A stretch of 15,945 bases of DNA from Bacteroidales bacterium (lineage in GTDB: Bacteria > Bacteroidota > Bacteroidia > Bacteroidales > UBA3824). A program made the translations under genes and the position numbers. The DNA is taken from contig JAEDDH010000038.1 of assembly GCA_016293845.1 (NCBI GenBank), forward strand, positions 1-15,945, read 5' to 3'. Numbering within the stretch: the first letter of the stretch is position 1; every line of letters begins with the position of its first letter. The notes below the pieces were generated by a model. That model was not told the DNA's origin. It did not search any database and saw only the letters and a list, made by a program, of their open reading frames with translations. This document shows positions 5,240-12,726 of this stretch, in pieces.

Positions 5240-6973
5240 ATGAAAAATCAATATCTAAATATCATAATATCAGTTATTTCATTCGCTATAATCCTTTGGT
5301 TTCTGCTATTGAATTTTGGAGCGGTTAGGTTGTTCGACGAGGTATCACAGATAAGTCAGTGGAAGACTTTTTGTTACCGTGGAATTTTTGCCGCTGTGGG
5401 TGCGGCTGTAATGAGTGTGTTTGTCAAGCGTAAAACCGCTTTAACTGCCTTGCTGTTATGTATTTGCACGGCAGCAAGTGTTGAGGCGGTTTTCGCTTTA
5501 TTGCAATTATATGGTTTTAAGTTTTCTAACCACGGTATTTTTCGTCTCACAGGTACGTTTTACAATCCCGGACCTTTGGGCGGATATATTGCCGTTGCTT
5601 TTCCATTGGTTTTGAGTATGGTGCTTAAACGTTTGAAATATAAGATATTGCATTATACTTTTGTTGTTGTTTTGGTTTTGTATTTGATTGTGTTGCCATC
5701 AACAATGAGCCGTACGGCATGGGTGGCAGCTTTGGCGGCATCGCTTTATGTGGTTTGTTTCGCTACCGATTATGTAAAAAATCTGTTTTCAAAACTGCAA
5801 TATCTTTTTTCAAAACATCAAAATCGCAAGGTAATTGTAATTGCATCCACTGTTGTTGTGTTAATTACCTGTGTAATTGGTGTTTGGAAAATCAAAAGTG
5901 AATCGGCTTTCGGTCGTTTTTTCCTTTGGAAAATATCATCGCTTGCAGTAATGGATTCGCCTATTACGGGACACGATAATTTTTCTGTTGCTTACGGTGA
6001 AGCGCAACAAAGATATTTTCAATCAAAATTTCCTGATAATAGTTACATTAATGTTGATAGTGAAGAAAACCTTGCCACCGTTCCCGATTATGCTTTCAAC
6101 GAATATCTAAATATTGCAGTGGAATATGGATTGCTTGTATTACTGTTAGTTATGGGCGCATTGATAATGGCTTTTGTTTTTGGACATAAACGCGGCAGAT
6201 ATGGTTTTTGTGGAGGTTTAATTGCCTTTGCTGTGTTTGCGTTTGCTTCGTATCCTATTCATATTCCGGCGTTTGTGGCTGTTTTGATAATATTGGTGGC
6301 TGGTGCTGTGTGGCCTGAAAACGATGAAAAACGGTTGCCAAAAATTGTGATATCCTCTGTGTCTGTGTTGTTTATATTATTATGTGTTTGTAATTATGAT
6401 ACTTTTAACCAACGATTAGAGTCTATGAAAAAATGGGAAAAATCGCGATTTCTTTATACTTCAAAACTTTATGAGCGTGTAGCAGAAAATTATTCACAAC
6501 TATACGACGAACTAAAATGGAATGGTCGTTTCCTTTACGAATACGGACATTCGCTCTTTAAAACCCAAAAATACTTATATGCCGAGGAGGTTCTTTTGAA
6601 ATCTTCGCGCTTATCGGGTGACCCTATGATTTGGAATGTGATTGGCGAATGTGAACAGGCGATATACGGTTTTGCTGCCGCTGAACAATATTATCTTCGC
6701 TCTCTTTATTGTTTGCCAAGTCGAATGTATCCTTATTATTTGTTGTATAAACTGTATTGCCAAGAAGGATTTTATAATCCTAACAAGCGTAAAAGTGTTT
6801 ACAAAACAATGGTTTCAATGCCAGTGAAAATCAAGTCGCCTGCCATCGATGAGATGCTCAATGAGGTAAAGGCAACCGAACCAACGTTGAAACAACGCGA
6901 TGAGGAGTATTATCATTATGAAAAATCTATGCGGCGGTTACCGATATATATACCCAGTCCTTGGCCAATTTAA
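5240..6973 (+). CDS. O-antigen-ligase-like (Wzy_C) membrane protein with TPR-like tail
   Basis: This is a 577-aa protein. The ATG at 5240, 13 nt after lepB, gives a normal membrane N-terminus; a more upstream start would overlap lepB. About ten hydrophobic segments fill residues 7-385. Hallmarks of the O-antigen ligase/polymerase superfamily are FRLTGTFYNPGPLGGYIAVA (101-120), PSTMSRTAWVAALAASLY (153-170), and YAFNEYLNIAVEYGLLVLLL (284-303), where the superfamily often has a His before the Asn. That histidine is Phe here (F286), as I recall for many Bacteroidetes members, so glycan-transfer activity is not assured. Residues 400 to about 550 are soluble and helical, with TPR-like pairs (AEEVLLKSSRLSGDPMIW, AAAEQYYLRSLYCLPSRMYP). 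Related proteins join or polymerise lipid-linked glycans in the periplasm; the substrate here is unknown. Confidence 0.75.
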   Translation: MKNQYLNIIISVISFAIILWFLLLNFGAVRLFDEVSQISQWKTFCYRGIFAAVGAAVMSVFVKRKTALTALLLCICTAASVEAVFALLQLYGFKFSNHGIFRLTGTFYNPGPLGGYIAVAFPLVLSMVLKRLKYKILHYTFVVVLVLYLIVLPSTMSRTAWVAALAASLYVVCFATDYVKNLFSKLQYLFSKHQNRKVIVIASTVVVLITCVIGVWKIKSESAFGRFFLWKISSLAVMDSPITGHDNFSVAYGEAQQRYFQSKFPDNSYINVDSEENLATVPDYAFNEYLNIAVEYGLLVLLLVMGALIMAFVFGHKRGRYGFCGGLIAFAVFAFASYPIHIPAFVAVLIILVAGAVWPENDEKRLPKIVISSVSVLFILLCVCNYDTFNQRLESMKKWEKSRFLYTSKLYERVAENYSQLYDELKWNGRFLYEYGHSLFKTQKYLYAEEVLLKSSRLSGDPMIWNVIGECEQAIYGFAAAEQYYLRSLYCLPSRMYPYYLLYKLYCQEGFYNPNKRKSVYKTMVSMPVKIKSPAIDEMLNEVKATEPTLKQRDEEYYHYEKSMRRLPIYIPSPWPI

Positions 6974-7021
6974 AAATAATTTCCATTCCCCCTGTAATAT
7001 TTCTGTAATTATGGTGTCTAA

Positions 7022-7088
7022 TGGTTGTAATTGGTTAATAAGTTATAAATAATTTAACATTTAATATTAACTTAATATTGGTTGTAAT
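7022..7088. repeat. 10-bp direct repeat in the gap before the efflux operon
   Basis: TGGTTGTAAT occurs at 7022-7031 and again at 7079-7088, with 47 nt between copies, in the only sizeable intergenic gap of the window (6974-7130). Shorter TGTAAT echoes occur at 6993-6998 and 7004-7009. The spacing and position upstream of an efflux operon suggest a possible regulator site, but in AT-rich DNA a chance match cannot be excluded. Confidence 0.4.
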
Positions 7089-7116
7089 GAATACAAAAAT
7101 GATATACATAATTTTA
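7082..7116 (+). promoter_or_regulatory. Tentative promoter for the RND operon
   Basis: TAATTTTA at 7109-7116 resembles the Bacteroidetes -7 element TAnnTTTG (last base differs), 15 nt before the adaptor ATG. A TTG at 7082-7084 lies 24 nt upstream, longer than the usual 19-21. A rival pair is TTG 7025-7027 with TAATTTA 7050-7056 (22 nt apart). Neither is a full match. A promoter in this gap is expected from the gene layout, but its exact place is not settled. Confidence 0.25.
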
Positions 7117-7130
7117 CCAAATAAACGAGT

Positions 7131-8186
7131 ATGAAAATTATGAGTGTAAAATATTGGATACTAATTAGTTTGCCGTTTGTGGCAATGAGTTGCGGCAAGG
7201 GTGGCGGTGACGAAGAAGAGCGACAGCAGAATATCATTGCAGATGAACGTCAGCAGGTGGAAACCGCTTTGGCCACCAAGTCGCAGTTTAGTCAAGAACT
7301 TGTGAGCAATGGCAAACTTTCGGCTGGGCGTTTTGCCGATCTTTATTGGGAGGTAAACGGCACAATATCAGATGTTTATACTGCCAACGGACGGACAGTT
7401 TCGCAGGGTGCTGTGGTGGCTCGTTTGCAGGCTTTTAAACTTAAAAATCAGATGGAATCGTCGGAGGCGGCTCTTGAACAATCTAAATTGCAGATGAAGG
7501 AGGCTCTGATAGGGCAGGGGTACAGTCCCGACGACCCCGATATTCCCGAAAATATTAGGCATTTGGCAGAGGTGAAAAGTGGTTATCTTCAATCACTTGC
7601 GTCGTACAATTCTGCCAAATACGATTACGAGCATACCACGCTCAAAGCACCTTTTGCCGGGGTGGTTGCCAATCTCAGCGACAAGCCGAGCAACCTTGCC
7701 CAACAATCAAAACCTTTTTGTAGAATCATCGACCAAAACTCTATGACTGTGGACTTTACCATCATCGAAAGCGAACTTTCGTTTGTAAAAACTGGTCAAA
7801 AGGTTGAAATTTCGGTGTTTTCGATGCCCGGAAAGGCTTGGCAGGGCGAGGTTACCGAGGTGAATCCAACGGTAGAATCCAATGGTATGGTGAGGGTAAA
7901 GGCTAAAATCTTTAAACCATCGCAACTGTTTGAAGGTATGAATGTTAGTGTAAAAATTAGTTGGCAGGCGGGCGAGTTTGTTTCTGTGCCCAAAAGTGCT
8001 GTGGTAATGCGTTCAAACCGTCCTGTGGTGTTCACTGCCAAAGATCATAAGGCGCATTGGTGCTATGTGGAAACTTCTATCGAAAACAGCACCCATATTG
8101 CCATAATTTCGGGTATCAACGAGGGTGATTCGGTGGTGGTTTCTGGTAACACTTATCTTGCCGACCGTAGCGATATAATTTATTGA
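7131..8186 (+). CDS. RND efflux periplasmic adaptor lipoprotein (HlyD/MFP family)
   Basis: This is a 351-aa membrane-fusion protein that would link an inner-membrane RND permease to a TolC-type channel. The signal peptide ends in the lipobox VAMSC (C21), so the adaptor is probably lipid-anchored in the inner membrane. The lipoyl domain is split as usual: first half at about residues 70-100 (YWEVNGTISDVYTANGRTVS), second half at 167-200 with the family signature TTLKAPFAGVV. Between them lies a short coiled-coil hairpin (105-165). The beta-barrel domain runs 205-278 and the membrane-proximal domain 282-351. The hairpin is short compared with AcrA. ATG at 7131 is chosen; ATG at 7140 would also keep the lipobox. 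It heads the four-gene efflux operon. Confidence 0.88.
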   Translation: MKIMSVKYWILISLPFVAMSCGKGGGDEEERQQNIIADERQQVETALATKSQFSQELVSNGKLSAGRFADLYWEVNGTISDVYTANGRTVSQGAVVARLQAFKLKNQMESSEAALEQSKLQMKEALIGQGYSPDDPDIPENIRHLAEVKSGYLQSLASYNSAKYDYEHTTLKAPFAGVVANLSDKPSNLAQQSKPFCRIIDQNSMTVDFTIIESELSFVKTGQKVEISVFSMPGKAWQGEVTEVNPTVESNGMVRVKAKIFKPSQLFEGMNVSVKISWQAGEFVSVPKSAVVMRSNRPVVFTAKDHKAHWCYVETSIENSTHIAIISGINEGDSVVVSGNTYLADRSDIIY

Positions 8187-8222
8187 TTATGAATATGATG
8201 TGTAACCAAAAATATTGTAGCA

Positions 8223-11200
8223 GTGGATTTTTTAGTTAGGCGGCCCGTTGCGGTGATAATGGCGTTTCTGGCGTTTGTGATAATTGGCGCGGTTATGTAC
8301 AACACTTTGCCGGTGTCGCTTTTGCCCGATATTGCCATTCCGCAGATTACCATTCAAACTTCTGATGCTGATATGTCGTCGTCGGAATTAGAAAACACTG
8401 TGGTGCAGCCGCTGCGCAATAATATGCTGCAAGTTAACGGTTTAGACGAGATTACAAGTCAGGTGCGCGACGGTATCGGCATTATTACAATGCGTTTTAA
8501 ATTTGGCACCAACACCGATTACGCATATATCGAGGTAAATGAAAAAATCGATGCCGCAATGAATTATCTGCCGCCATCTACCAAGCGTCCAAAGGCTATC
8601 AAGGCGAGTGCTACCGACATTCCTGTTTTTTATCTAAATATCTCACTTAAAGACGATAAGGGCGACCAATCTGAGTTTTTGCAGATGTGTCAAGCGGTAG
8701 AAAACATCATCCGCCGCCGTGTGGAGCAACTGCCCGAAGTGGCTATGGCAGATATTACGGGTATTCCGTCGCAGTGCATTATGGTAACGCCCGATATGGA
8801 CAAAATGCGTGTTTATGGTCTTGAAATTCAAGATATTACCAACGCTCTCCAAAGCAACAACCGTGATGCTGGAAGTATGCGCGTAAAAGACGGAATCTAT
8901 GAATATACCATCAAGGTGGCAACTATTCTTGCTGGCAAAAACGATGTAGAAAATATCTATATCAAATCGGGCGAAAGGATTATTCAGTTGAAGGATGTCT
9001 GCCGTATCGAAACCTCTACTGTGAAGGAGCAAGGATTGTCGATGGCTGGTGGTAAACGTGTTGTAACTATTGCAGTTATCAAGCAGTCTGACGAAGGTTT
9101 GGATGCAATGCGCGGCCGTATCAACGAAATTGTGGAGCAGTTTTCGCAGCAGTTTCCTAACCTTGATTTTCAGATTTGTAGAAATCAAACCGAACTTTTG
9201 GATTATACAATTTCAAACCTAAAACAAAACCTGATTTTAGGATTTTTGCTCATAATTTTTGTGGCAATAATGTTTATGGGCGGATTGCGTTCGTCGATGG
9301 TGATTGGTATAAGTATGATAACGTCGGTAATTATCACATTTGTACCGTTTTACGTGTTTGGAAAATCTATGAATATTGTATCGCTTTCGGGATTGATACT
9401 TGTGGTGGGTATGATGATAGATAACTCGCTGATTGTCTGCGAAAACATTGCACAATGGCAGCAGCGTGGTCGCACTCTCCGCGCATCGTGTGTGGGTGCT
9501 ACTAATGAGTTGATTACGCCGCTTTTAAGTTCGTCGCTCACCACAGTGGCGGTGTTTGTGCCGTTGGTTTTCATAGATGGAATGGCAGGTGCAATTTTCA
9601 GCGATCAGGCTTTTGCTATAACGGCTGGTTTGTCGGTGTCGTATATGGTGGGAATTATGCTTCTGCCGGTGGTATACCGTGTGTTTATGGCAAAATCTGT
9701 TGCTAAAAAAGGCTATGAAAATAAGGGACATATTCAAACAATTTCGGTAGGTTACAACCGTGTGTTCGACTTTATTTTAAATCACAAAAATGTGGTGATT
9801 ATCATTGTGTTGCTTACTTTGCCGCTCTGTTGGCTGATGTTTACAGTTATTGGCAAAAGTAAAATGCCAAAAATTGATTATTATGAGCAAGTGGCTTCTA
9901 TCGAATGGAATGATGATATAAACATTGATGAAAACCGTCGCCGTACTCAACTGTTGCTCAGCGCAGTAAACAATATTCCAATAGAGTCTACGGCTTATAT
10001 CGGTGTGCAAGATTATGTGGTAGACCAAGCCAACCAACTGTCGAAAACCGAAGCGGAACTATATTTTAAAACCTCTTCGCCCGACAGTATCGCTCCTTTG
10101 AATAATGCTATAAGACTTTGGCTTAAAGATAATTTTCCTAATGCGTCGGTTAAATTTTCGCCTCCTGTAACAATCTTTGAAAAACTCTTTGAAACTGCCG
10201 AGGCTGATATAGTGGCGCAACTTTCGGAGCGTGGCTACGAGGCTTCAAGTGATGAGATTAAGGATATTGAACGCCAGATAAAAACCGCTCTGCCAGAGCA
10301 ACATTCGTCTACTCTTGCTTTTGTGCCTCAAAAACTTTTGATTATCGACCGTCAGGCGTTGCAATTATACAATGTTAATATCCAAAATCTGCAAAATCTT
10401 ATCACTGAAGTGGTTGCGGGCGAGCAAGTTACCGAACTACATTCGTATAATCAATATATGCCTGTATATATCAAAGGCGATGGTAATAATATAGATAAAT
10501 TCATTGCCGAAGGTTTTATAAATGTGTTTGATAACAATAGTAAATCAAATACTTACGTGCCAATCCGACGTTTGGTAACACAGACCACAGCGCAAGAATT
10601 AAAAACCGTTACCGCAGGTAAAAACGGTCGTTATGTGCCGATATATTTCTATGATGTTGACGATGCCGAAACACTCTGTAATACAGTGCGTTCTGTTGTA
10701 AATTCAACCAATCGTTGGGATGTGGATTTTTCGGGTGCTTTCTTTGGCAACAAGGCTATGGTAAAGCAGTTGGCAGTGATTCTTTTGATTTCTATAATGC
10801 TGATGTACTTTATTATGTGCGCTCAGTTTGAGAGTTTTCTGCAACCATTGATTGTGATGGTTGAGATTCCTATCGACGTGTGCTTTGCCCTTGTGGTTCT
10901 GTGGCTTAGCGGTTGCACTCTCAATTTGATGTCGGGCATTGGTATTATAGTTTCGTGCGGTATTATTGTCAACGATTCTATTCTTAAACTCGACACTATC
11001 AACGAGTTGCGCAAACAAGGAATGTCTATTGCCACGGCTGTTCACACTGCTGGACAGCGCAGGCTCAGGGCTATTGTGATGACCTCGCTCACCACAATTG
11101 GCGCGGCTCTGCCTATCTTGTTGACCTCTGATATGGGTTCCGAATTGCAGCAGCCTTTGGCTGTGGCTATGATTTCTACAATGGCTGTCGGCACTTTTGT

Positions 11201-11264
11201 AAGTTTGTTCGTGATGCCGTTGATATATATTGTTTTAGTAAAACCAAAAAGTTATGAAAAATAG
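8223..11264 (+). CDS. RND efflux inner-membrane permease, first copy
   Basis: This is a 1013-aa proton-driven efflux pump subunit of the AcrB/MdtB/CzcA superfamily. It starts DFLVRRPVAVIMAFLAF, the conserved RND N-terminus with TM1; periplasmic porter domains occupy about 30-335 and 550-845, and TM helices cluster at 335-540 and 848-1003. The TM4 motif is LILVVGMMIDNSLIVCEN, so the AcrB Asp pair is D400-N401. The TM10 position of the essential AcrB lysine is N917 (GIIVNDSILK). TM11 keeps R947 and T954 (RRLRAIVMTSL). Substrate cannot be inferred. The start is probably GTG at 8223: an in-frame TGA at 8196 limits extension and no in-frame ATG exists between, while an ATG at 8189 is in another frame. 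The end overlaps the outer-membrane gene by 11 nt. Confidence 0.88.
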   Translation: MDFLVRRPVAVIMAFLAFVIIGAVMYNTLPVSLLPDIAIPQITIQTSDADMSSSELENTVVQPLRNNMLQVNGLDEITSQVRDGIGIITMRFKFGTNTDYAYIEVNEKIDAAMNYLPPSTKRPKAIKASATDIPVFYLNISLKDDKGDQSEFLQMCQAVENIIRRRVEQLPEVAMADITGIPSQCIMVTPDMDKMRVYGLEIQDITNALQSNNRDAGSMRVKDGIYEYTIKVATILAGKNDVENIYIKSGERIIQLKDVCRIETSTVKEQGLSMAGGKRVVTIAVIKQSDEGLDAMRGRINEIVEQFSQQFPNLDFQICRNQTELLDYTISNLKQNLILGFLLIIFVAIMFMGGLRSSMVIGISMITSVIITFVPFYVFGKSMNIVSLSGLILVVGMMIDNSLIVCENIAQWQQRGRTLRASCVGATNELITPLLSSSLTTVAVFVPLVFIDGMAGAIFSDQAFAITAGLSVSYMVGIMLLPVVYRVFMAKSVAKKGYENKGHIQTISVGYNRVFDFILNHKNVVIIIVLLTLPLCWLMFTVIGKSKMPKIDYYEQVASIEWNDDINIDENRRRTQLLLSAVNNIPIESTAYIGVQDYVVDQANQLSKTEAELYFKTSSPDSIAPLNNAIRLWLKDNFPNASVKFSPPVTIFEKLFETAEADIVAQLSERGYEASSDEIKDIERQIKTALPEQHSSTLAFVPQKLLIIDRQALQLYNVNIQNLQNLITEVVAGEQVTELHSYNQYMPVYIKGDGNNIDKFIAEGFINVFDNNSKSNTYVPIRRLVTQTTAQELKTVTAGKNGRYVPIYFYDVDDAETLCNTVRSVVNSTNRWDVDFSGAFFGNKAMVKQLAVILLISIMLMYFIMCAQFESFLQPLIVMVEIPIDVCFALVVLWLSGCTLNLMSGIGIIVSCGIIVNDSILKLDTINELRKQGMSIATAVHTAGQRRLRAIVMTSLTTIGAALPILLTSDMGSELQQPLAVAMISTMAVGTFVSLFVMPLIYIVLVKPKSYEK

Positions 11265-12726
11265 TTTTATTATAATATTGATTTTGATTTTTGCGCAAGT
11301 GTCTAACGCTCAAAAGGTTCTTACACTGCCCGAAGTTATCCGTCTTGCTCAGGATAGTTCGCTCACGGCGTTTAGATACAAAAATATGTATATGTCAAGT
11401 TATTGGCAATGGCGCAATTATAAGGCAGACCGTTTGCCTTCGCTTACGTTGCAGTTAACCCCTGTGGCTTACAACCGTCAGTTGATTTCGCGTTACGATT
11501 CTGAAAGTGATATGGACGTTTACCGTCAGCAAAAATCTTATCTTGCCAATGGAAACCTTATTCTTTCGCAGAATTTTACCCCTTTGGGTGGAACTTTTAC
11601 AATTAATACAAGTCTCGATTATCTTAGATATTTTGGTGCAACTACCTACAATCAGTTTTCGTCGGTTCCGCTCAGCATCGGATATTCGCACACAATGTTT
11701 GGATATAATAAATTCAAGTGGGACAAGAAGATAGAACCTGTAAAATTTGAAAAAGCAAAACTTCAATATATCTACAATGCCGAGCAGATTGCCTCCACCG
11801 CGCTTGCATATTTCTTTAATCTTGCACAAGCGCAATATCAGTTGAAAAACGCAAAAAATCAGGTAGATAGATGCGATTCGCTTTATGTTATGGGTCAGCG
11901 AAAATTTCAAATTGCATCTATCACCAAAACTGACCTTATGACCTTGCAATTAGATGTTGTAAACGCCAAAAATTCTGTCTACGAGGCGGAGGTGGCAGTA
12001 AAAAAAGCATCGCTAAATTTGGCTACTTATCTCGGTATTGACAAGGAAACAGACATTATACTTATTCTCCCCGATAATCCCGAAGAATTTGATGTTGACA
12101 CTCGTCAAGCCCTTGATTATATGCATCAAAACAGTTATTTAATCTTAGAAAAAATTCAGTCGGTAACAGAGGCAGAACGCGAGTTGGATCGTGTAAAAAA
12201 ACAAAACCGTTTTACTGCGAGTGTTAATGCAAGCATAGGTTTTAACCAGCAGGCAGAAAAATTTGAAGATGTTTACAACGACCCTATGCGCCGCGATGTG
12301 GTGTCCGTTTCGCTTGCAATTCCTATTGTAGACTGGGGTGTGCGCAAGGGTCAACGAAATCAGGCGGAAAATTCTCTCAACATTGCCCGTATCGATCAAG
12401 AACAAAATATTCAAGAGTTGGAACAAAACCTCATTGTTACTATAAGTGAATTAAAATCAAGATATTACCTACTGCAAAGCGCACAAGAAACGCAAAACAT
12501 CGCCCAAGAAGTTTATAATGCTAATGTGCTACGTTTTCAAAATGCGGCTATTGATATTACCACACTTTCGGCTTCGCAACAACGTTTGCAAACGGCGTTA
12601 AATAATTATGTATCAACAATGTATCAATATTGGCAATGCTATTATAGCCTTCGTCAGCAAACTCTTTTCGATTTTGCTTCGGGCGTTTCACTTTCCCAAC
12701 AGTTTGACTTTGAAAATCTAAGATGA
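11254..12726 (+). CDS. TolC-family outer membrane efflux channel
   Basis: This is a 490-aa outer-membrane factor forming the exit duct of the tripartite pump. The signal peptide is residues 1-19, with probable cleavage after SNA before Q20. LTLPEVIRLAQDSSLTAF (23-40) is the typical opening helix of the family. Two outer-membrane-efflux repeats follow, roughly 23-255 and 285-470, rich in long amphipathic helices, for example VKKASLNLATYLGID at the end of the first repeat. Strand-like segments near 85-140 (NLILSQNFTPLGGTFTINTS) and 305-345 (VNASIGFNQQAEKF to SLAIPIVDWG) match the membrane barrel portions. It overlaps the first permease by 11 nt and the second by 4 nt, which argues for translational coupling and for all these parts belonging to one machine. 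Confidence 0.87.
   Translation: MKNSFIIILILIFAQVSNAQKVLTLPEVIRLAQDSSLTAFRYKNMYMSSYWQWRNYKADRLPSLTLQLTPVAYNRQLISRYDSESDMDVYRQQKSYLANGNLILSQNFTPLGGTFTINTSLDYLRYFGATTYNQFSSVPLSIGYSHTMFGYNKFKWDKKIEPVKFEKAKLQYIYNAEQIASTALAYFFNLAQAQYQLKNAKNQVDRCDSLYVMGQRKFQIASITKTDLMTLQLDVVNAKNSVYEAEVAVKKASLNLATYLGIDKETDIILILPDNPEEFDVDTRQALDYMHQNSYLILEKIQSVTEAERELDRVKKQNRFTASVNASIGFNQQAEKFEDVYNDPMRRDVVSVSLAIPIVDWGVRKGQRNQAENSLNIARIDQEQNIQELEQNLIVTISELKSRYYLLQSAQETQNIAQEVYNANVLRFQNAAIDITTLSASQQRLQTALNNYVSTMYQYWQCYYSLRQQTLFDFASGVSLSQQFDFENLR

Noticed and set aside
8643..9188. Reverse-strand open frame of 181 codons opposite the first permease
   Set aside because: The + strand has conserved RND porter-domain sequence here; the reverse translation has no family features.
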